Both the position numbers and the translations under genes were made by a program. Positions 1-14,600 of a DNA stretch of 64,000 nucleotides are shown one piece after another. The stretch spans positions 281,649,836 through 281,713,835 of the forward strand of contig OZ010792.1 in the NCBI GenBank assembly GCA_963932465.1. Direction: 5' to 3'. Every line of letters starts with the position of its first letter. Positions within the stretch are counted from its first letter, which is position 1. The stretch comes from Maratus speciosus. Its lineage: Eukaryota > Arthropoda > Arachnida > Araneae > Salticidae. The notes below the pieces were generated by a model. That model ran no database searches. It worked only from the letters and a program-made list of their open reading frames with translations, and was not told the DNA's origin.

Positions 1-224
1 TTAAAAATCGCTCTCTGGTGGCGAAATTTTAAACTATTTTTATTTATATATTTTTTAGCTTAAACAAATTCCCATCCCTTTATTATGCCTTTCCCAAAAT
101 TTCACAACATTCTGAACAACAGTTTCCTCTGTAGACAACTTTAAAATAGGGTCGATTAATTATGAACATCCTGCAAATAAAATTTCTAAACTATCTTAAT
201 GCTAAATATGTAATTTATTAAAAA

Positions 225-241
225 TCGCCCTCTGGTGGCGA
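225..241 (-). promoter_or_regulatory. CTCF-core-like dyad, one per satellite monomer (representative site)
   Basis: Each monomer contains TCGCCCTCTGGTGGCGA. On the minus strand it reads CCACCAGAGGGCG, which fits the general CTCF core consensus CCASYAGRKGGCR at every position. The site is also a dyad: TCGCC and GGCGA are complementary across a 7-bp spacer, and the symmetry extends into the flanking A/T tracts. It is the only GC-rich stretch in a very AT-rich unit. Three monomers (near 8, 2392 and 12,807) read CGCTCTCTGG instead and lose one consensus base. The motif match is seen in the sequence; binding by CTCF or any protein is inference. Confidence 0.4.
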
Positions 242-1230
242 AATTTTAAACTATATTTATTTATATATTTTTTAGCTTAAACAAATTCCCATCCCTTTAT
301 TATGCCTTTCCCAAAATTTCACAACATTCTGAACAACAGTTTCGTCTGTAGACAACTTTAAAATAGGGTCGATTAATTATGAACATCCTGCAAATAAAAT
401 TTCTAAACTATCTTAATGCTAAATATGTAATTTATTAAAAATCGCCCTCTGGTGGCGAAATTTTAAACTATTTTTATTTATATATTTTTTAGCTTAAACA
501 AATTCCCATCCCTTTATTATGCCTTTCCCAAAATTTCACAACATTCTGAACAACAGTTTCGTCTGTAGACAACTTTAAAATAGGGTCGATTAATTATGAA
601 CATCCTGCAAATAAAATTTCTAAACTATCTTAATGCTAAATATGTAATTTATTAAAAATCGCCCTCTGGTGGCGAAATTTTAAACTATTTTTATTTATAT
701 ATTTTTTAGCTTAAACAAATTCCCATCCCTTTATTATGCCTTTCCCAAAATTTCACAACATTCTGAACAGTTTCGTCTGTAGACAACTTTAAAATAGGGT
801 CGATTAATTATGAACATCCTGCAAATAAAATTTCTAAACTATCTTAATGCTAAATATGTAATTTATTAAAAATCGCCCTCTGGTGGCGAAATTTTAAACT
901 ATTTTTATTTATATATTTTTTAGCTTAAACAAATTCCCATCCCTTTATTATGCCTTTCCCAAAATTTCACAACATTCTGAACAACAGTTTCGTCTGTAGA
1001 CAACTTTAAAATAGGGTCGATTAATTATGAACATCCTGCAAATAAAATTTCTAAACTATCTTAATGCTAAATATGTAATTTATTAAAAATCGCCCTCTGG
1101 TGGCGAAATTTTAAACTATTTTTATTTATATATTTTTTAGCTTAAACAAATTCCCATCCTTTTATTATGCCTTTCCCAAAATTTCACAACATTCTGAACA
1201 ACAGTTTCGTCTGTAGACAACTTTAAAATA

Positions 1231-4200
1231 GGGTCGATAATTATGAACATCCTGCAAATAAAATTTCTAAACTATCTTAATGCTAAATATGTAATTTATT
1301 AAAAATCGCCCTCTGGTGGCGAAATTTTAAACTATTTTTATTTATATATTTTTTAGCTTAAACAAATTCCCATCCCTTTATTATGCCTTTCCCAAAATTT
1401 CACAACATTCTGCACAACAGTTTCGTCTGTAGACAACTTTAAAATAGGGTCGATTAATTATGAACATCCTGTAAATAAAATTTCTAAACTATCTTAATGC
1501 TAAATATGTAATTTATTAAAAATCGCCCTCTGGTGGCGAAATTTTAAACTATTTTTATTTATATATTTTTTAGCTTAAACAAATTCCCATCCCTTTATTA
1601 TGCCTTTCCCAAAATTTCACAACATTCCTCACAACAGTTTCGTCTGTAGACAACTTTAAAATAGGGTCGATTAATTATGAACATCCTGTAAATAAAATTT
1701 CTAAACTATCTTAATGCTAAATATGTAATTTATTAAAAATCGCCCTCTGGTGGCGAAATTTTAAACTATTTTTATTTATATTTTTTTTAGCTTAAACAAA
1801 TTCCCATTCCTTTATTATGCCTTTCCCAAAATTTCACAACATTCTGCACAACAGTTTCGTCTGTAGACAACTTTAAAATAGGGTCGATTAATTATGAACA
1901 TCCTGCAAATAAAATTTCTAAACTATCTTAATGCTAAATATGTAATTTATTAAAAATCGCCCTCTGGTGGCGAAATTTTAAACTATTTTTATTTATATAT
2001 TTTTTAGCTTAAACAAATTCCCATCCCTTTATTATGCCTTTCCCAAAATTTCACAACATTCTGAACAACAGTTTCGTCTGTAGACAACTTTAAAATAGGG
2101 TCGATTAATTATGAACATCCTGCAAATAAAATTTCTAAACTATCTTAATGCTAAATATGTAATTTATTAAAAATCGCCCTCTGGTGGCGAAATTTTAAAC
2201 TATTTTTATTTATATATTTTTTAGCTTAAACAAATTCCCATCCCTTTATTATGCCTTTCCCAAAATTTCACAACATTCTGAACAACAGTTTCGTCTGTAG
2301 ACAACTTTAAAATAGGGTCGATTAATTATGAACATCCTGCAAATAAAATTTCTAAACTATCTTAATGCTAAATATGTAATTTATTAAAAATCGCTCTCTG
2401 GTGGCGAAATTTTAAACTATTTTTATTTATATATTTTTTAGCTTAAACAAATTCCCATCCCTTTATTTTGCCTTTCCCAAAATTTCACAACATTCTGAAC
2501 AACAGTTTCCTCTGTAGACAACTTTAAAATAGGGTCGATTAATTATGAACATCCTGCAAATAAAATTTCTAAACTATCTTAATGCTAAATATGTAATTTA
2601 TTAAAAATCGCCCTCTGGTGGCGAAATTTTAAACTATTTTTATTTATATATTTTTTAGCTTAAACAAATTCCCATCCCTTTATTATGCCTTTCCCAAAAT
2701 TTCACAACATTCTGAACAACAGTTTCGTCTGTAGACAACTTTAAAATAGGGTCGATTAATTATGAACATCCTGCAAATAAAATTTCTAAACTATCTTAAT
2801 GCTAAATATGTAATTTATTAAAAATCGCCCTCTGGTGGCGAAATTTTAAACTATTTTTATTTATATATTTTTTAGCTTAAACAAATTCCCATCCCTTTAT
2901 TATGCCTTTCCCAAAATTTCACAACATTCTGCACAACAGTTTCGTCTGTAGACAACTTTAAAATAGGGTCGATTAATTATGAACATCCTGTAAATAAAAT
3001 TTCTAAACTATCTTAATGCTAAATATGTAATTTATTAAAAATCGCCCTCTGGTGGCGAAATTTTAAACTATTTTTATTTATATATTTTTTAGCTTAAACA
3101 AATTCCCATCCTTTTATTATGCCTTTCCCAAAATTTCACAACATTCTGAACAACAGTTTCGTCTGTAGACAACTTTAAAATAGGGTCGATTAATTATGAA
3201 CATCCTGCAAATAAAATTTCTAAACTATCTTAATGCTAAATATGTAATTTATTAAAAATCGCCCTCTGGTGGCGAAATTTTAAACTATTTTTATTTATAT
3301 ATTTTTTAGCTTAAACAAATTCCCATCCCTTTATTATGCCTTTCCCAAAATTTCACAACATTCTGAACAACAGTTTCGTCTGTAGACAACTTTAAAATAG
3401 GGTCGATTAATTATGAACATCCTGCAAATAAAATTTCTAAACTATCTTAATGCTAAATATGTAATTTATTAAAAATCGCCCTCTGGTGGCGAAATTTTAA
3501 ACTATTTTTATTTATATATTTTTTAGCTTAAACAAATTCCCATCCCTTTATTATGCCTTTCCCAAAATTTCACAACATTCTGAACAACAGTTTCGTCTGT
3601 AGACAACTTTAAAATAGGGTCGATTAATTATGAACATCCTGCAAATAAAATTTCTAAACTATCTTCATGCTAAATATGTAATTTATTAAAAATCGCCCTC
3701 TGGTGGCGAAATTTTAAACTATTTTTATTTATATATTTTTTAGCTTAAACAAATTCCCATCCCTTTATTATGCCTTTCCCAAAATTTCACAACATTCTGA
3801 ACAACAGTTTCGTCTGTAGACAACTTTAAAATAGGGTCGATTAATTATGAACATCCTGCAAATAAAATTTCTAAACTATCTTAATGCTAAATATGTAATT
3901 TATTAAAAATCGCCCTCTGGTGGCGAAATTTTAAACTATTTTTATTTATATATTTTTTAGCTTAAACAAATTCCCATCCCTTTATTATGCCTTTCCCAAA
4001 ATTTCACAACATTCTGAACAACAGTTTCGTCTGTAGACAACTTTAAAATAGGGTCGATTAATTATGAACATCCTGCAAATAAAATTTCTAAACTATCTTA
4101 ATGCTAAATATGTAATTTATTAAAAATCGCCCTCTGGTGGCGAAATTTTAAACTATTCTTATTTATATATTTTTTAGCTTAAACAAATTCCCATCCCTTT

Positions 4201-7200
4201 ATTATGCCTTTCCCAAAATTTCACAACATTCTGCACAACAGTTTCGTCTGTAGACAACTTTAAAATAGGGTCGATTAATTATGAACATCCTGCAAATAAA
4301 ATTTCTAAACTATCTTCATGCTAAATATGTAATTTATTAAAAATCGCCCTCTGGTGGCGAAATTTTAAACTATTTTTATTTATGTATTTTTTAGCTTAAA
4401 CAAATTCCCATCCCTTTATTATGCCTTTCCCAAAATTTCACAACATTCTGAACAACAGTTTCGTCTGTAGACAACTTTAAAATAGGGTCGATTAATTATG
4501 AACATCCTGCAAATAAAATTTCTAAACTATCTTAATGCTAAATATGTAATTTATTAAAAATCGCCCTCTGGTGGCGAAATTTTAAACTATTTTTATTTAT
4601 ATATTTTTTAGCTTAAACAAATTCCCATCTCTTTATTATGCCTTTCCCAAAATTTCACAACATTCTGCACAACAGTTTCGTCTGTAGACAACTTTAAAAT
4701 AGGGTCGATTAATTATGAACATCCTGTAAATAAAATTTCTAAACTATCTTAATGCTAAATATGTAATTTATTAAAAATCGCCCTCTGGTGGCGAAATTTT
4801 AAACTATTTTTATTTATGTATTTTTTAGCTTAAACAAATTCCCATTCCTTTATTATGCCTTTCCCAAAATTTCACAACATTCTGCACAACAGTTTCGTCT
4901 GTAGACAACTTTAAAATAGGGTCGATTAATTATGAACATCCTGTAAATAAAATTTCTAAACTATCTTAATGCTAAATATGTAATTTATTAAAAATCGCCC
5001 TCTGGTGGCGAAATTTTAAACTATTTTTATTTATATATTTTTTAGCTTAAACAAATTCCCATCCCTTTATTATGCCTTTCCCAAAATTTCACAACATTCT
5101 GAACAACAGTTTCGTCTGTAGACAACTTTAAAATAGGGTCGATTAATTATGAACATCCTGCAAATAAAATTTCTAAACTATCTTAATGCTAAATATGTAA
5201 TTTATTAAAAATCGCCCTCTGGTGGCGAAATTTTAAACTATTTTTATTTGTATATTTTTTAGCTTAAACAAATTCCCATCCCTTTATTATGCCTTTCCCA
5301 AAATTTCACAACATTCTGAACAACAGTTTCGTCTGTAGACAACTTTAAAATAGGGTCGATTAATTATGAACATCCTGTAAATAAAATTTCTAAACTATCT
5401 TAATGCTAAATATGTAATTTATTAAAAATCGCCCTCTGGTGGCGAAATTTTAAACTATTTTTATTTATGTATTTTTTAGCTTAAACAAATTCCCATTCCT
5501 TTATTATGCCTTTCCCAAAATTTCACAACATTCTGCACAACAGTTTCGTCTGTAGACAACTTTAAAATAGGGTCGATTAATTATGAACATCCTGCAAATA
5601 AAATTTCTAAACTATCTTAATGCTAAATATGTAATTTATTAAAAATCGCCCTCTGGTGGCGAAATTTTAAACTATTTTTATTTATATATTTTTTAGCTTA
5701 AACAAATTCCCATCCCTTTATTATGCCTTTCCCAAAATTTCACAACATTCTGAACAACAGTTTCGTCTGTAGACAACTTTAAAATAGGGTCGATTAATTA
5801 TGAACATCCTGTAAATAAAATTTCTAAACTATCTTAATGCTAAATATGTAATTTATTAAAAATCGCCCTCTGGTGGCGAAATTTTAAACTATTTTTATTT
5901 ATGTATTTTTTAGCTTAAACAAATTCCCATTCCTTTATTATGCCTTTCCCAAAATTTCACAACATTCTGCACAACAGTTTCGTCTGTAGACAACTTTAAA
6001 ATAGGGTCGATTAATTATGAACATCCTGTAAATAAAATTTCTAAACTATCTTAATGCTAAATATGTAATTTATTAAAAATCGCCCTCTGGTGGCGAAATT
6101 TTAAACTATTTTTATTTATATATTTTTTAGCTTAAACAAATTCCCATCCCTTTATTATGCATTTCCCAAAATTTCACAACATTCTGAACAACAGTTTCGT
6201 CTGTAGACAACTTTAAAATAGGGTCGATTAATTATGAACATCCTGTAAATAAAATTTCTAAACTATCTTAATGCTAAATATGTAATTTATTAAAAATCGC
6301 CCTCTGGTGGCGAAATTTTAAACTATTTTTATTTATATATTTTTTAGCTTAAACAAATTCCTATCCCTTTATTATGCCTTTCCCAAAATTTCACAACATT
6401 CTGAACAACAGTTTCGTCTGTAGACAACTTTAAAATAGGGTCGATTAATTATGAACATCCTGCAAATAAAATTTCTAAACTATCTTAATGCTAAATATGT
6501 AATTTATTAAAAATCGCCCTCTGGTGGCGAAATTTTAAACTATTTTTATTTATATATTTTTTAGCTTAAACAAATTCCCATCCCTTTATTATGCCTTTCC
6601 CAAAATTTCACAACATTCTGCACAACAGTTTCGTCTGTAGACAACTTTAAAATAGGGTCGATTAATTATAAACATCCTGTAAATAAAATTTCTAAACTAT
6701 CTTAATGCTAAATATGTAATTTATTAAAAATCGCCCTCTGGTGGCGAAATTTTAAACTATTTTTATTTATGTATTTTTTAGCTTAAACAAATTCCCATTC
6801 CTTTATTATGCCTTTCCCAAAATTTCACAACATTCTGCACAACAGTTTCGTCTGTAGACAACTTTAAAATAGGGTCGATTAATTATGAACATCCTGTAAA
6901 TAAAATTTCTAAACTATCTTAATGCTAAATATGTAATTTATTAAAAATCGCCCTCTGGTGGCGAAATTTTAAACTATTTTTATTTATATATTTTTTAGCT
7001 TAAACAAATTCCCATCCCTTTATTATGCCTTTCCCAAAATTTCACAACATTCTGAACAACAGTTTCGTCTGTAGACAACTTTAAAATAGGGTCGATTAAT
7101 TATGAACATCCTGCAAATAAAATTTCTAAACTATCTTAATGCTAAATATGTAATTTATTAAAAATCGCCCTCTGGTGGCGAAATTTTAAACTATTTTTAT

Positions 7201-10200
7201 TTATATATTTTTTAGCTTAAACAAATTCCCATCTCTTTATTATGCCTTTCCCAAAATTTCACAACATTCTGCACAACAGTTTCGTCTGTAGACAACTTTA
7301 AAATAGGGTCGATTAATTATGAACATCCTGTAAATAAAATTTCTAAACTATCTTAATGCTAAATATGTAATTTATTAAAAATCGCCCTCTGGTGGCGAAA
7401 TTTTAAACTATTTTTATTTATGTATTTTTTAGCTTAAACAAATTCCCATTCCTTTATTATGCCTTTCCCAAAATTTCACAACATTCTGCACAACAGTTTC
7501 GTCTGTAGACAACTTTAAAATAGGGTCGATTAATTATGAACATCCTGTAAATAAAATTTCTAAACTATCTTAATGCTAAATATGTAATTTATTAAAAATC
7601 GCCCTCTGGTGGCGAAATTTTAAACTATTTTTATTTATATATTTTTTAGCTTAAACAAATTCCCATCCCTTTATTATGCCTTTCCCAAAATTTCACAACA
7701 TTCTGAACAACAGTTTCGTCTGTAGACAACTTTAAAATAGGGTCGATTAATTATGAACATCCTGCAAATAAAATTTCTAAACTATCTTAATGCTAAATAT
7801 GTAATTTATTAAAAATCGCCCTCTGGTGGCGAAATTTTAAACTATTTTTATTTGTATATTTTTTAGCTTAAACAAATTCCCATCCCTTTATTATGCCTTT
7901 CCCAAAATTTCACAACATTCTGAACAACAGTTTCGTCTGTAGACAACTTTAAAATAGGGTCGATTAATTATGAACATCCTGTAAATAAAATTTCTAAACT
8001 ATCTTAATGCTAAATATGTAATTTATTAAAAATCGCCCTCTGGTGGCGAAATTTTAAACTATTTTTATTTATGTATTTTTTAACTTAAACAAATTCCCAT
8101 TCCTTTATTATGCCTTTCCCAAAATTTCACAACATTCTGCACAACAGTTTCGTCTGTAGACAACTTTAAAATAGGGTCGATTAATTATGAACATCCTGCA
8201 AATAAAATTTCTAAACTATCTTAATGCTAAATATGTAATTTATTAAAAATCGCCCTCTGGTGGCGAAATTTTAAACTATTTTTATTTATATATTTTTTAG
8301 CTTAAACAAATTCCCATCCCTTTATTATGCCTTTCCCAAAATTTCACAACATTCTGAACAACAGTTTCGTCTGTAGACAACTTTAAAATAGGGTCGATTA
8401 ATTATGAACATCCTGTAAATAAAATTTCTAAACTATCTTAATGCTAAATATGTAATTTATTAAAAATCGCCCTCTGGTGGCGAAATTTTAAACTATTTTT
8501 ATTTATGTATTTTTTAGCTTAAACAAATTCCCATTCCTTTATTATGCCTTTCCCAAAATTTCACAACATTCTGCACAACAGTTTCGTCTGTAGACAACTT
8601 TAAAATAGGGTCGATTAATTATGAACATCCTGTAAATAAAATTTCTAAACTATCTTAATGCTAAATATGTAATTTATTAAAAATCGCCCTCTGGTGGCGA
8701 AATTTTAAACTATTTTTATTTATATATTTTTTAGCTTAAACAAATTCCCATCCCTTTATTATGCCTTTCCCAAAATTTCACAACATTCTGAACAACAGTT
8801 TCGTCTGTAGACAACTTTAAAATAGGGTCGATTAATTATGAACATCCTGTAAATAAAATTTCTAAACTATCTTAATGCTAAATATGTAATTTATTAAAAA
8901 TCGCCCTCTGGTGGCGAAATTTTAAACTATTTTTATTTATATATTTTTTAGCTTAAACAAATTCCTATCCCTTTATTATGCCTTTCCCAAAATTTCACAA
9001 CATTCTGAACAACAGTTTCGTCTGTAGACAACTTTAAAATAGGGTCGATTAATTATGAACATCCTGCAAATAAAATTTCTAAACTATCTTAATGCTAAAT
9101 ATGTAATTTATTAAAAATCGCCCTCTGGTGGCGAAATTTTAAACTATTTTTATTTATATATTTTTTAGCTTAAACAAATTCCCATCCCTTTATTATGCCT
9201 TTCCCAAAATTTCACAACATTCTGCACAACAGTTTCGTCTGTAGACAACTTTAAAATAGGGTCGATTAATTATAAACATCCTGTAAATAAAATTTCTAAA
9301 CTATCTTAATGCTAAATATGTAATTTATTAAAAATCGCCCTCTGGTGGCGAAATTTTAAACTATTTTTATTTATGTATTTTTTAGCTTAAACAAATTCCC
9401 ATTCCTTTATTATGCCTTTCCCAAAATTTCACAACATTCTGCACAACAGTTTCGTCTGTAGACAACTTTAAAATAGGGTCGATTAATTATGAACATCCTG
9501 TAAATAAAATTTCTAAACTATCTTAATGCTAAATATGTAATTTATTAAAAATCGCCCTCTGGTGGCGAAATTTTAAACTATTTTTATTTATATATTTTTT
9601 AGCTTAAACAAATTCCCATCCCTTTATTATGCCTTTCCCAAAATTTCACAACATTCTGAACAACAGTTTCGTCTGTAGACAACTTTAAAATAGGGTCGAT
9701 TAATTATGAACATCCTGCAAATAAAATTTCTAAACTATCTTAATGCTAAATATGTAATTTATTAAAAATCGCCCTCTGGTGGCGAAATTTTAAACTATTT
9801 TTATTTATATATTTTTTAGCTTAAACAAATTCCCATCCCTTTATTATGCCTTTCCCAAAATTTCACAACATTCTGAACAACAGTTTCGTCTGTAGACAAC
9901 TTTAAAATAGGGTCGATTAATTATGAACATCCTGTAAATAAAATTTCTAAACTATCTTAATGCTAAATATGTAATTTATTAAAAATCGCCCTCTGGTGGC
10001 GAAATTTTAAACTATTTTTATTTATGTATTTTTTAGCTTAAACAAATTCCCATTCCTTTATTATGCCTTTCCCAAAATTTCACAACATTCTGCACAACAG
10101 TTTCGTCTGTAGACAACTTTAAAATAGGGTCGATTAATTATGAACATCCTGCAAATAAAATTTCTAAACTATCTTAATGCTAAATATGTAATTTATTAAA

Positions 10201-11645
10201 AATCGCCCTCTGGTGGCGAAATTTTAAACTATTTTTATTTATATATTTTTTAGCTTAAACAAATTCCCATCCCTTTATTATGCCTTTCCCAAAATTTCAC
10301 AACATTCTGAACAACAGTTTCGTCTGTAGACAACTTTAAAATAGAGTCGATTAATTATGAACATCCTGTAAATAAAATTTCTAAACTATCTTAATGCTAA
10401 ATATGTAATTTATTAAAAATCGCCCTCTGGTGGCGAAATTTTAAACTATTTTTATTTATGTATTTTTTAGCTTAAACAAATTCCCATTCCTTTATTATGC
10501 CTTTCCCAAAATTTCACAACATTCTGCACAACAGTTTCGTCTGTAGACAACTTTAAAATAGGGTCGATTAATTATGAACATCCTGTAAATAAAATTTCTA
10601 AACTATCTTAATGCTAAATATGTAATTTATTAAAAATCGCCCTCTGGTGGCGAAATTTTAAACTATTTTTATTTATATATTTTTTAGCTTAAACAAATTC
10701 CCATCCCTTTATTATGCCTTTCCCAAAATTTCACAACATTCTGAACAACAGTTTCGTCTGTAGACAACTTTAAAATAGGGTCGATTAATTATGAACATCC
10801 TGTAAATAAAATTTCTAAACTATCTTAATGCTAAATATGTAATTTATTAAAAATCGCCCTCTGGTGGCGAAATTTTAAACTATTTTTATTTATATATTTT
10901 TTAGCTTAAACAAATTCCTATCCCTTTATTATGCCTTTCCCAAAATTTCACAACATTCTGAACAACAGTTTCGTCTGTAGACAACTTTAAAATAGGGTCG
11001 ATTAATTATGAACATCCTGCAAATAAAATTTCTAAACTATCTTAATGCTAAATATGTAATTTATTAAAAATCGCCCTCTGGTGGCGAAATTTTAAACTAT
11101 TTTTATTTATATATTTTTTAGCTTAAACAAATTCCCATCCCTTTATTATGCCTTTCCCAAAATTTCACAACATTCTGCACAACAGTTTCGTCTGTAGACA
11201 ACTTTAAAATAGGGTCGATTAATTATAAACATCCTGTAAATAAAATTTCTAAGCTATCTTAATGCTAAATATGTAATTTATTAAAAATCGCCCTCTGGTG
11301 GCGAAATTTTAAACTATTTTTATTTATATATTTTTTAGCTTAAACAAATTCCCATCCCTTTATTATGCCTTTCCCAAAATTTCACAACATTCTGCACAAC
11401 AGTTTCGTCTGTAGACAACTTTAAAATAGGGTCGATTCATTATGAACATCCTGTAAATAAAATTTCTAAACTATCTTAATGCTAAATATGTAATTTATTA
11501 AAAATCGCCCTCTGGTGGCGAAATTTTAAACTATTTTTATTTATGTATTTTTTAGCTTAAACAAATTCCCATTCCTTTATTATGCCTTTCCCAAAATTTC
11601 ACAACTTTATGAACAATAGTTTTGTCTCTAGACAACTTTAAAATA
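1231..11645. repeat. Satellite macro-block 1 (10,415 bp, 48 monomers)
   Basis: Rare monomer variants recur at a fixed distance, which defines a duplicated block. A 1-bp deletion variant, GGGTCGATAATTATG, is at 1231 and again at 11,646. The variants CATTCCTCAC (1624 and 12,039) and CTTTATTTTGCC (2461 and 12,876) are also 10,415 bp apart. Block 1 ends in a degenerate monomer at 11,601-11,632 that matches the edge monomer of the whole array at 22,233. The junction therefore joins an array-end monomer back to an internal one. Confidence 0.85.
4627..7230. repeat. 12-monomer higher-order repeat unit (2,604 bp), representative copy
   Basis: The rare variant CATCTCTTTATT occurs at 4627 and 7231, exactly 2,604 bp or 12 x 217 apart, and again at 15,259 and 17,863 in block 2 with the same spacing. 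Independently, CCTATCCC occurs at 6361 and 8965 (2,604 bp) and then at 10,918 (1,953 bp, 9 monomers). The same three spacings recur at 16,993, 19,597 and 21,550. Part of each macro-block is therefore organised as a 12-mer higher-order repeat with one shortened 9-mer unit. Confidence 0.85.
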
Positions 11646-14600
11646 GGGTCGATAATTATGAACATCCTGCAAATAAAATTTCTAAACTATCTTAATGCTA
11701 AATATGTAATTTATTAAAAATCGCCCTCTGGTGGCGAAATTTTAAACTATTTTTATTTATATATTTTTTAGCTTAAACAAATTCCCATCCCTTTATTATG
11801 CCTTTCCCAAAATTTCACAACATTCTGCACAACAGTTTCGTCTGTAGACAACTTTAAAATAGGGTCGATTAATTATGAACATCCTGTAAATAAAATTTCT
11901 AAACTATCTTAATGCTAAATATGTAATTTATTAAAAATCGCCCTCTGGTGGCGAAATTTTAAACTATTTTTATTTATATATTTTTTAGCTTAAACAAATT
12001 CCCATCCCTTTATTATGCCTTTCCCAAAATTTCACAACATTCCTCACAACAGTTTCGTCTGTAGACAACTTTAAAATAGGGTCGATTAATTATGAACATC
12101 CTGTAAATAAAATTTCTAAACTATCTTAATGCTAAATATGTAATTTATTAAAAATCGCCCTCTGGTGGCGAAATTTTAAACTATTTTTATTTATATTTTT
12201 TTTAGCTTAAACAAATTCCCATTCCTTTATTATGCCTTTCCCAAAATTTCACAACATTCTGCACAACAGTTTCGTCTGTAGACAACTTTAAAATAGGGTC
12301 GATTAATTATGAACATCCTGCAAATAAAATTTCTAAACTATCTTAATGCTAAATATGTAATTTATTAAAAATCGCCCTCTGGTGGCGAAATTTTAAACTA
12401 TTTTTATTTATATATTTTTTAGCTTAAACAAATTCCCTTCCCTTTATTATGCCTTTCCCAAAATTTCACAACATTCTGAACAACAGTTTCGTCTGTAGAC
12501 AACTTTAAAATAGGGTCGATTAATTATGAACATCCTGCAAATAAAATTTCTAAACTATCTTAATGCTAAATATGTAATTTATTAAAAATCGCCCTCTGGT
12601 GGCGAAATTTTAAACTATTTTTATTTATATATTTTTTAGCTTAAACAAATTCCCATCCCTTTATTATGCCTTTCCCAAAATTTCACAACATTCTGAACAA
12701 CAGTTTCGTCTGTAGACAACTTTAAAATAGGGTCGATTAATTATGAACATCCTGCAAATAAAATTTCTAAACTATCTTAATGCTAAATATGTAATTTATT
12801 AAAAATCGCTCTCTGGTGGCGAAATTTTAAACTATTTTTATTTATATATTTTTTAGCTTAAACAAATTCCCATCCCTTTATTTTGCCTTTCCCAAAATTT
12901 CACAACATTCTGAACAACAGTTTCCTCTGTAGACAACTTTAAAATAGGGTCGATTAATTATGAACATCCTGCAAATAAAATTTCTAAACTATCTTAATGC
13001 TAAATATGTAATTTATTAAAAATCGCCCTCTGGTGGCGAAATTTTAAACTATTTTTATTTATATATTTTTTAGCTTAAACAAATTCCCATCCCTTTATTA
13101 TGCCTTTCCCAAAATTTCACAACATTCTGAACAACAGTTTCGTCTGTAGACAACTTTAAAATAGGGTCGATTAATTATGAACATCCTGCAAATAAAATTT
13201 CTAAACTATCTTAATGCTAAATATGTAATTTATTAAAAATCGCCCTCTGGTGGCGAAATTTTAAACTATTTTTATTTATATATTTTTTAGCTTAAACAAA
13301 TTCCCATCCCTTTATTATGCCTTTCCCAAAATTTCACAACATTCTGCACAACAGTTTCGTCTGTAGACAACTTTAAAATAGGGTCGATTAATTATGAACA
13401 TCCTGTAAATAAAATTTCTAAACTATCTTAATGCTAAATATGTAATTTATTAAAAATCGCCCTCTGGTGGCGAAATTTTAAACTATTTTTATTTATATAT
13501 TTTTTAGCTTAAACAAATTCCCATCCTTTTATTATGCCTTTCCCAAAATTTCACAACATTCTGAACAACAGTTTCGTCTGTAGACAACTTTAAAATAGGG
13601 TCGATTAATTATGAACATCCTGCAAATAAAATTTCTAAACTATCTTAATGCTAAATATGTAATTTATTAAAAATCGCCCTCTGGTGGCGAAATTTTAAAC
13701 TATTTTTATTTATATATTTTTTAGCTTAAACAAATTCCCATCCCTTTATTATGCCTTTCCCAAAATTTCACAACATTCTGAACAACAGTTTCGTCTGTAG
13801 ACAACTTTAAAATAGGGTCGATTAATTATGAACATCCTGCAAATAAAATTTCTAAACTATCTTAATGCTAAATATGTAATTTATTAAAAATCGCCCTCTG
13901 GTGGCGAAATTTTAAACTATTTTTATTTATATATTTTTTAGCTTAAACAAATTCCCATCCCTTTATTATGCCTTTCCCAAAATTTCACAACATTCTGAAC
14001 AACAGTTTCGTCTGTAGACAACTTTAAAATAGGGTCGATTAATTATGAACATCCTGCAAATAAAATTTCTAAACTATCTTAATGCTAAATATGTAATTTA
14101 TTAAAAATCGCCCTCTGGTGGCGAAATTTTAAACTATTCTTATTTATATATTTTTTAGCTTAAACAAATTCCCATCCCTTTATTATGCCTTTCCCAAAAT
14201 TTCACAACATTCTGCACAACAGTTTCGTCTGTAGACAACTTTAAAATAGGGTCGATTAATTATGAACATCCTGCAAATAAAATTTCTAAACTATCTTCAT
14301 GCTAAATATGTAATTTATTAAAAATCGCCCTCTGGTGGCGAAATTTTAAACTATTTTTATTTATATATTTTTTAGCTTAAACAAATTCCCATCCCTTTAT
14401 TATGCCTTTCCCAAAATTTCACAACATTCTGAACAACAGTTTCGTCTGTAGACAACTTTAAAATAGGGTCGATTAATTATGAACATCCTGCAAATAAAAT
14501 TTCTAAACTATCTTAATGCTAAATATGTAATTTATTAAAAATCGCCCTCTGGTGGCGAAATTTTAAACTATTTTTATTTATATATTTTTTAGCTTAAACA

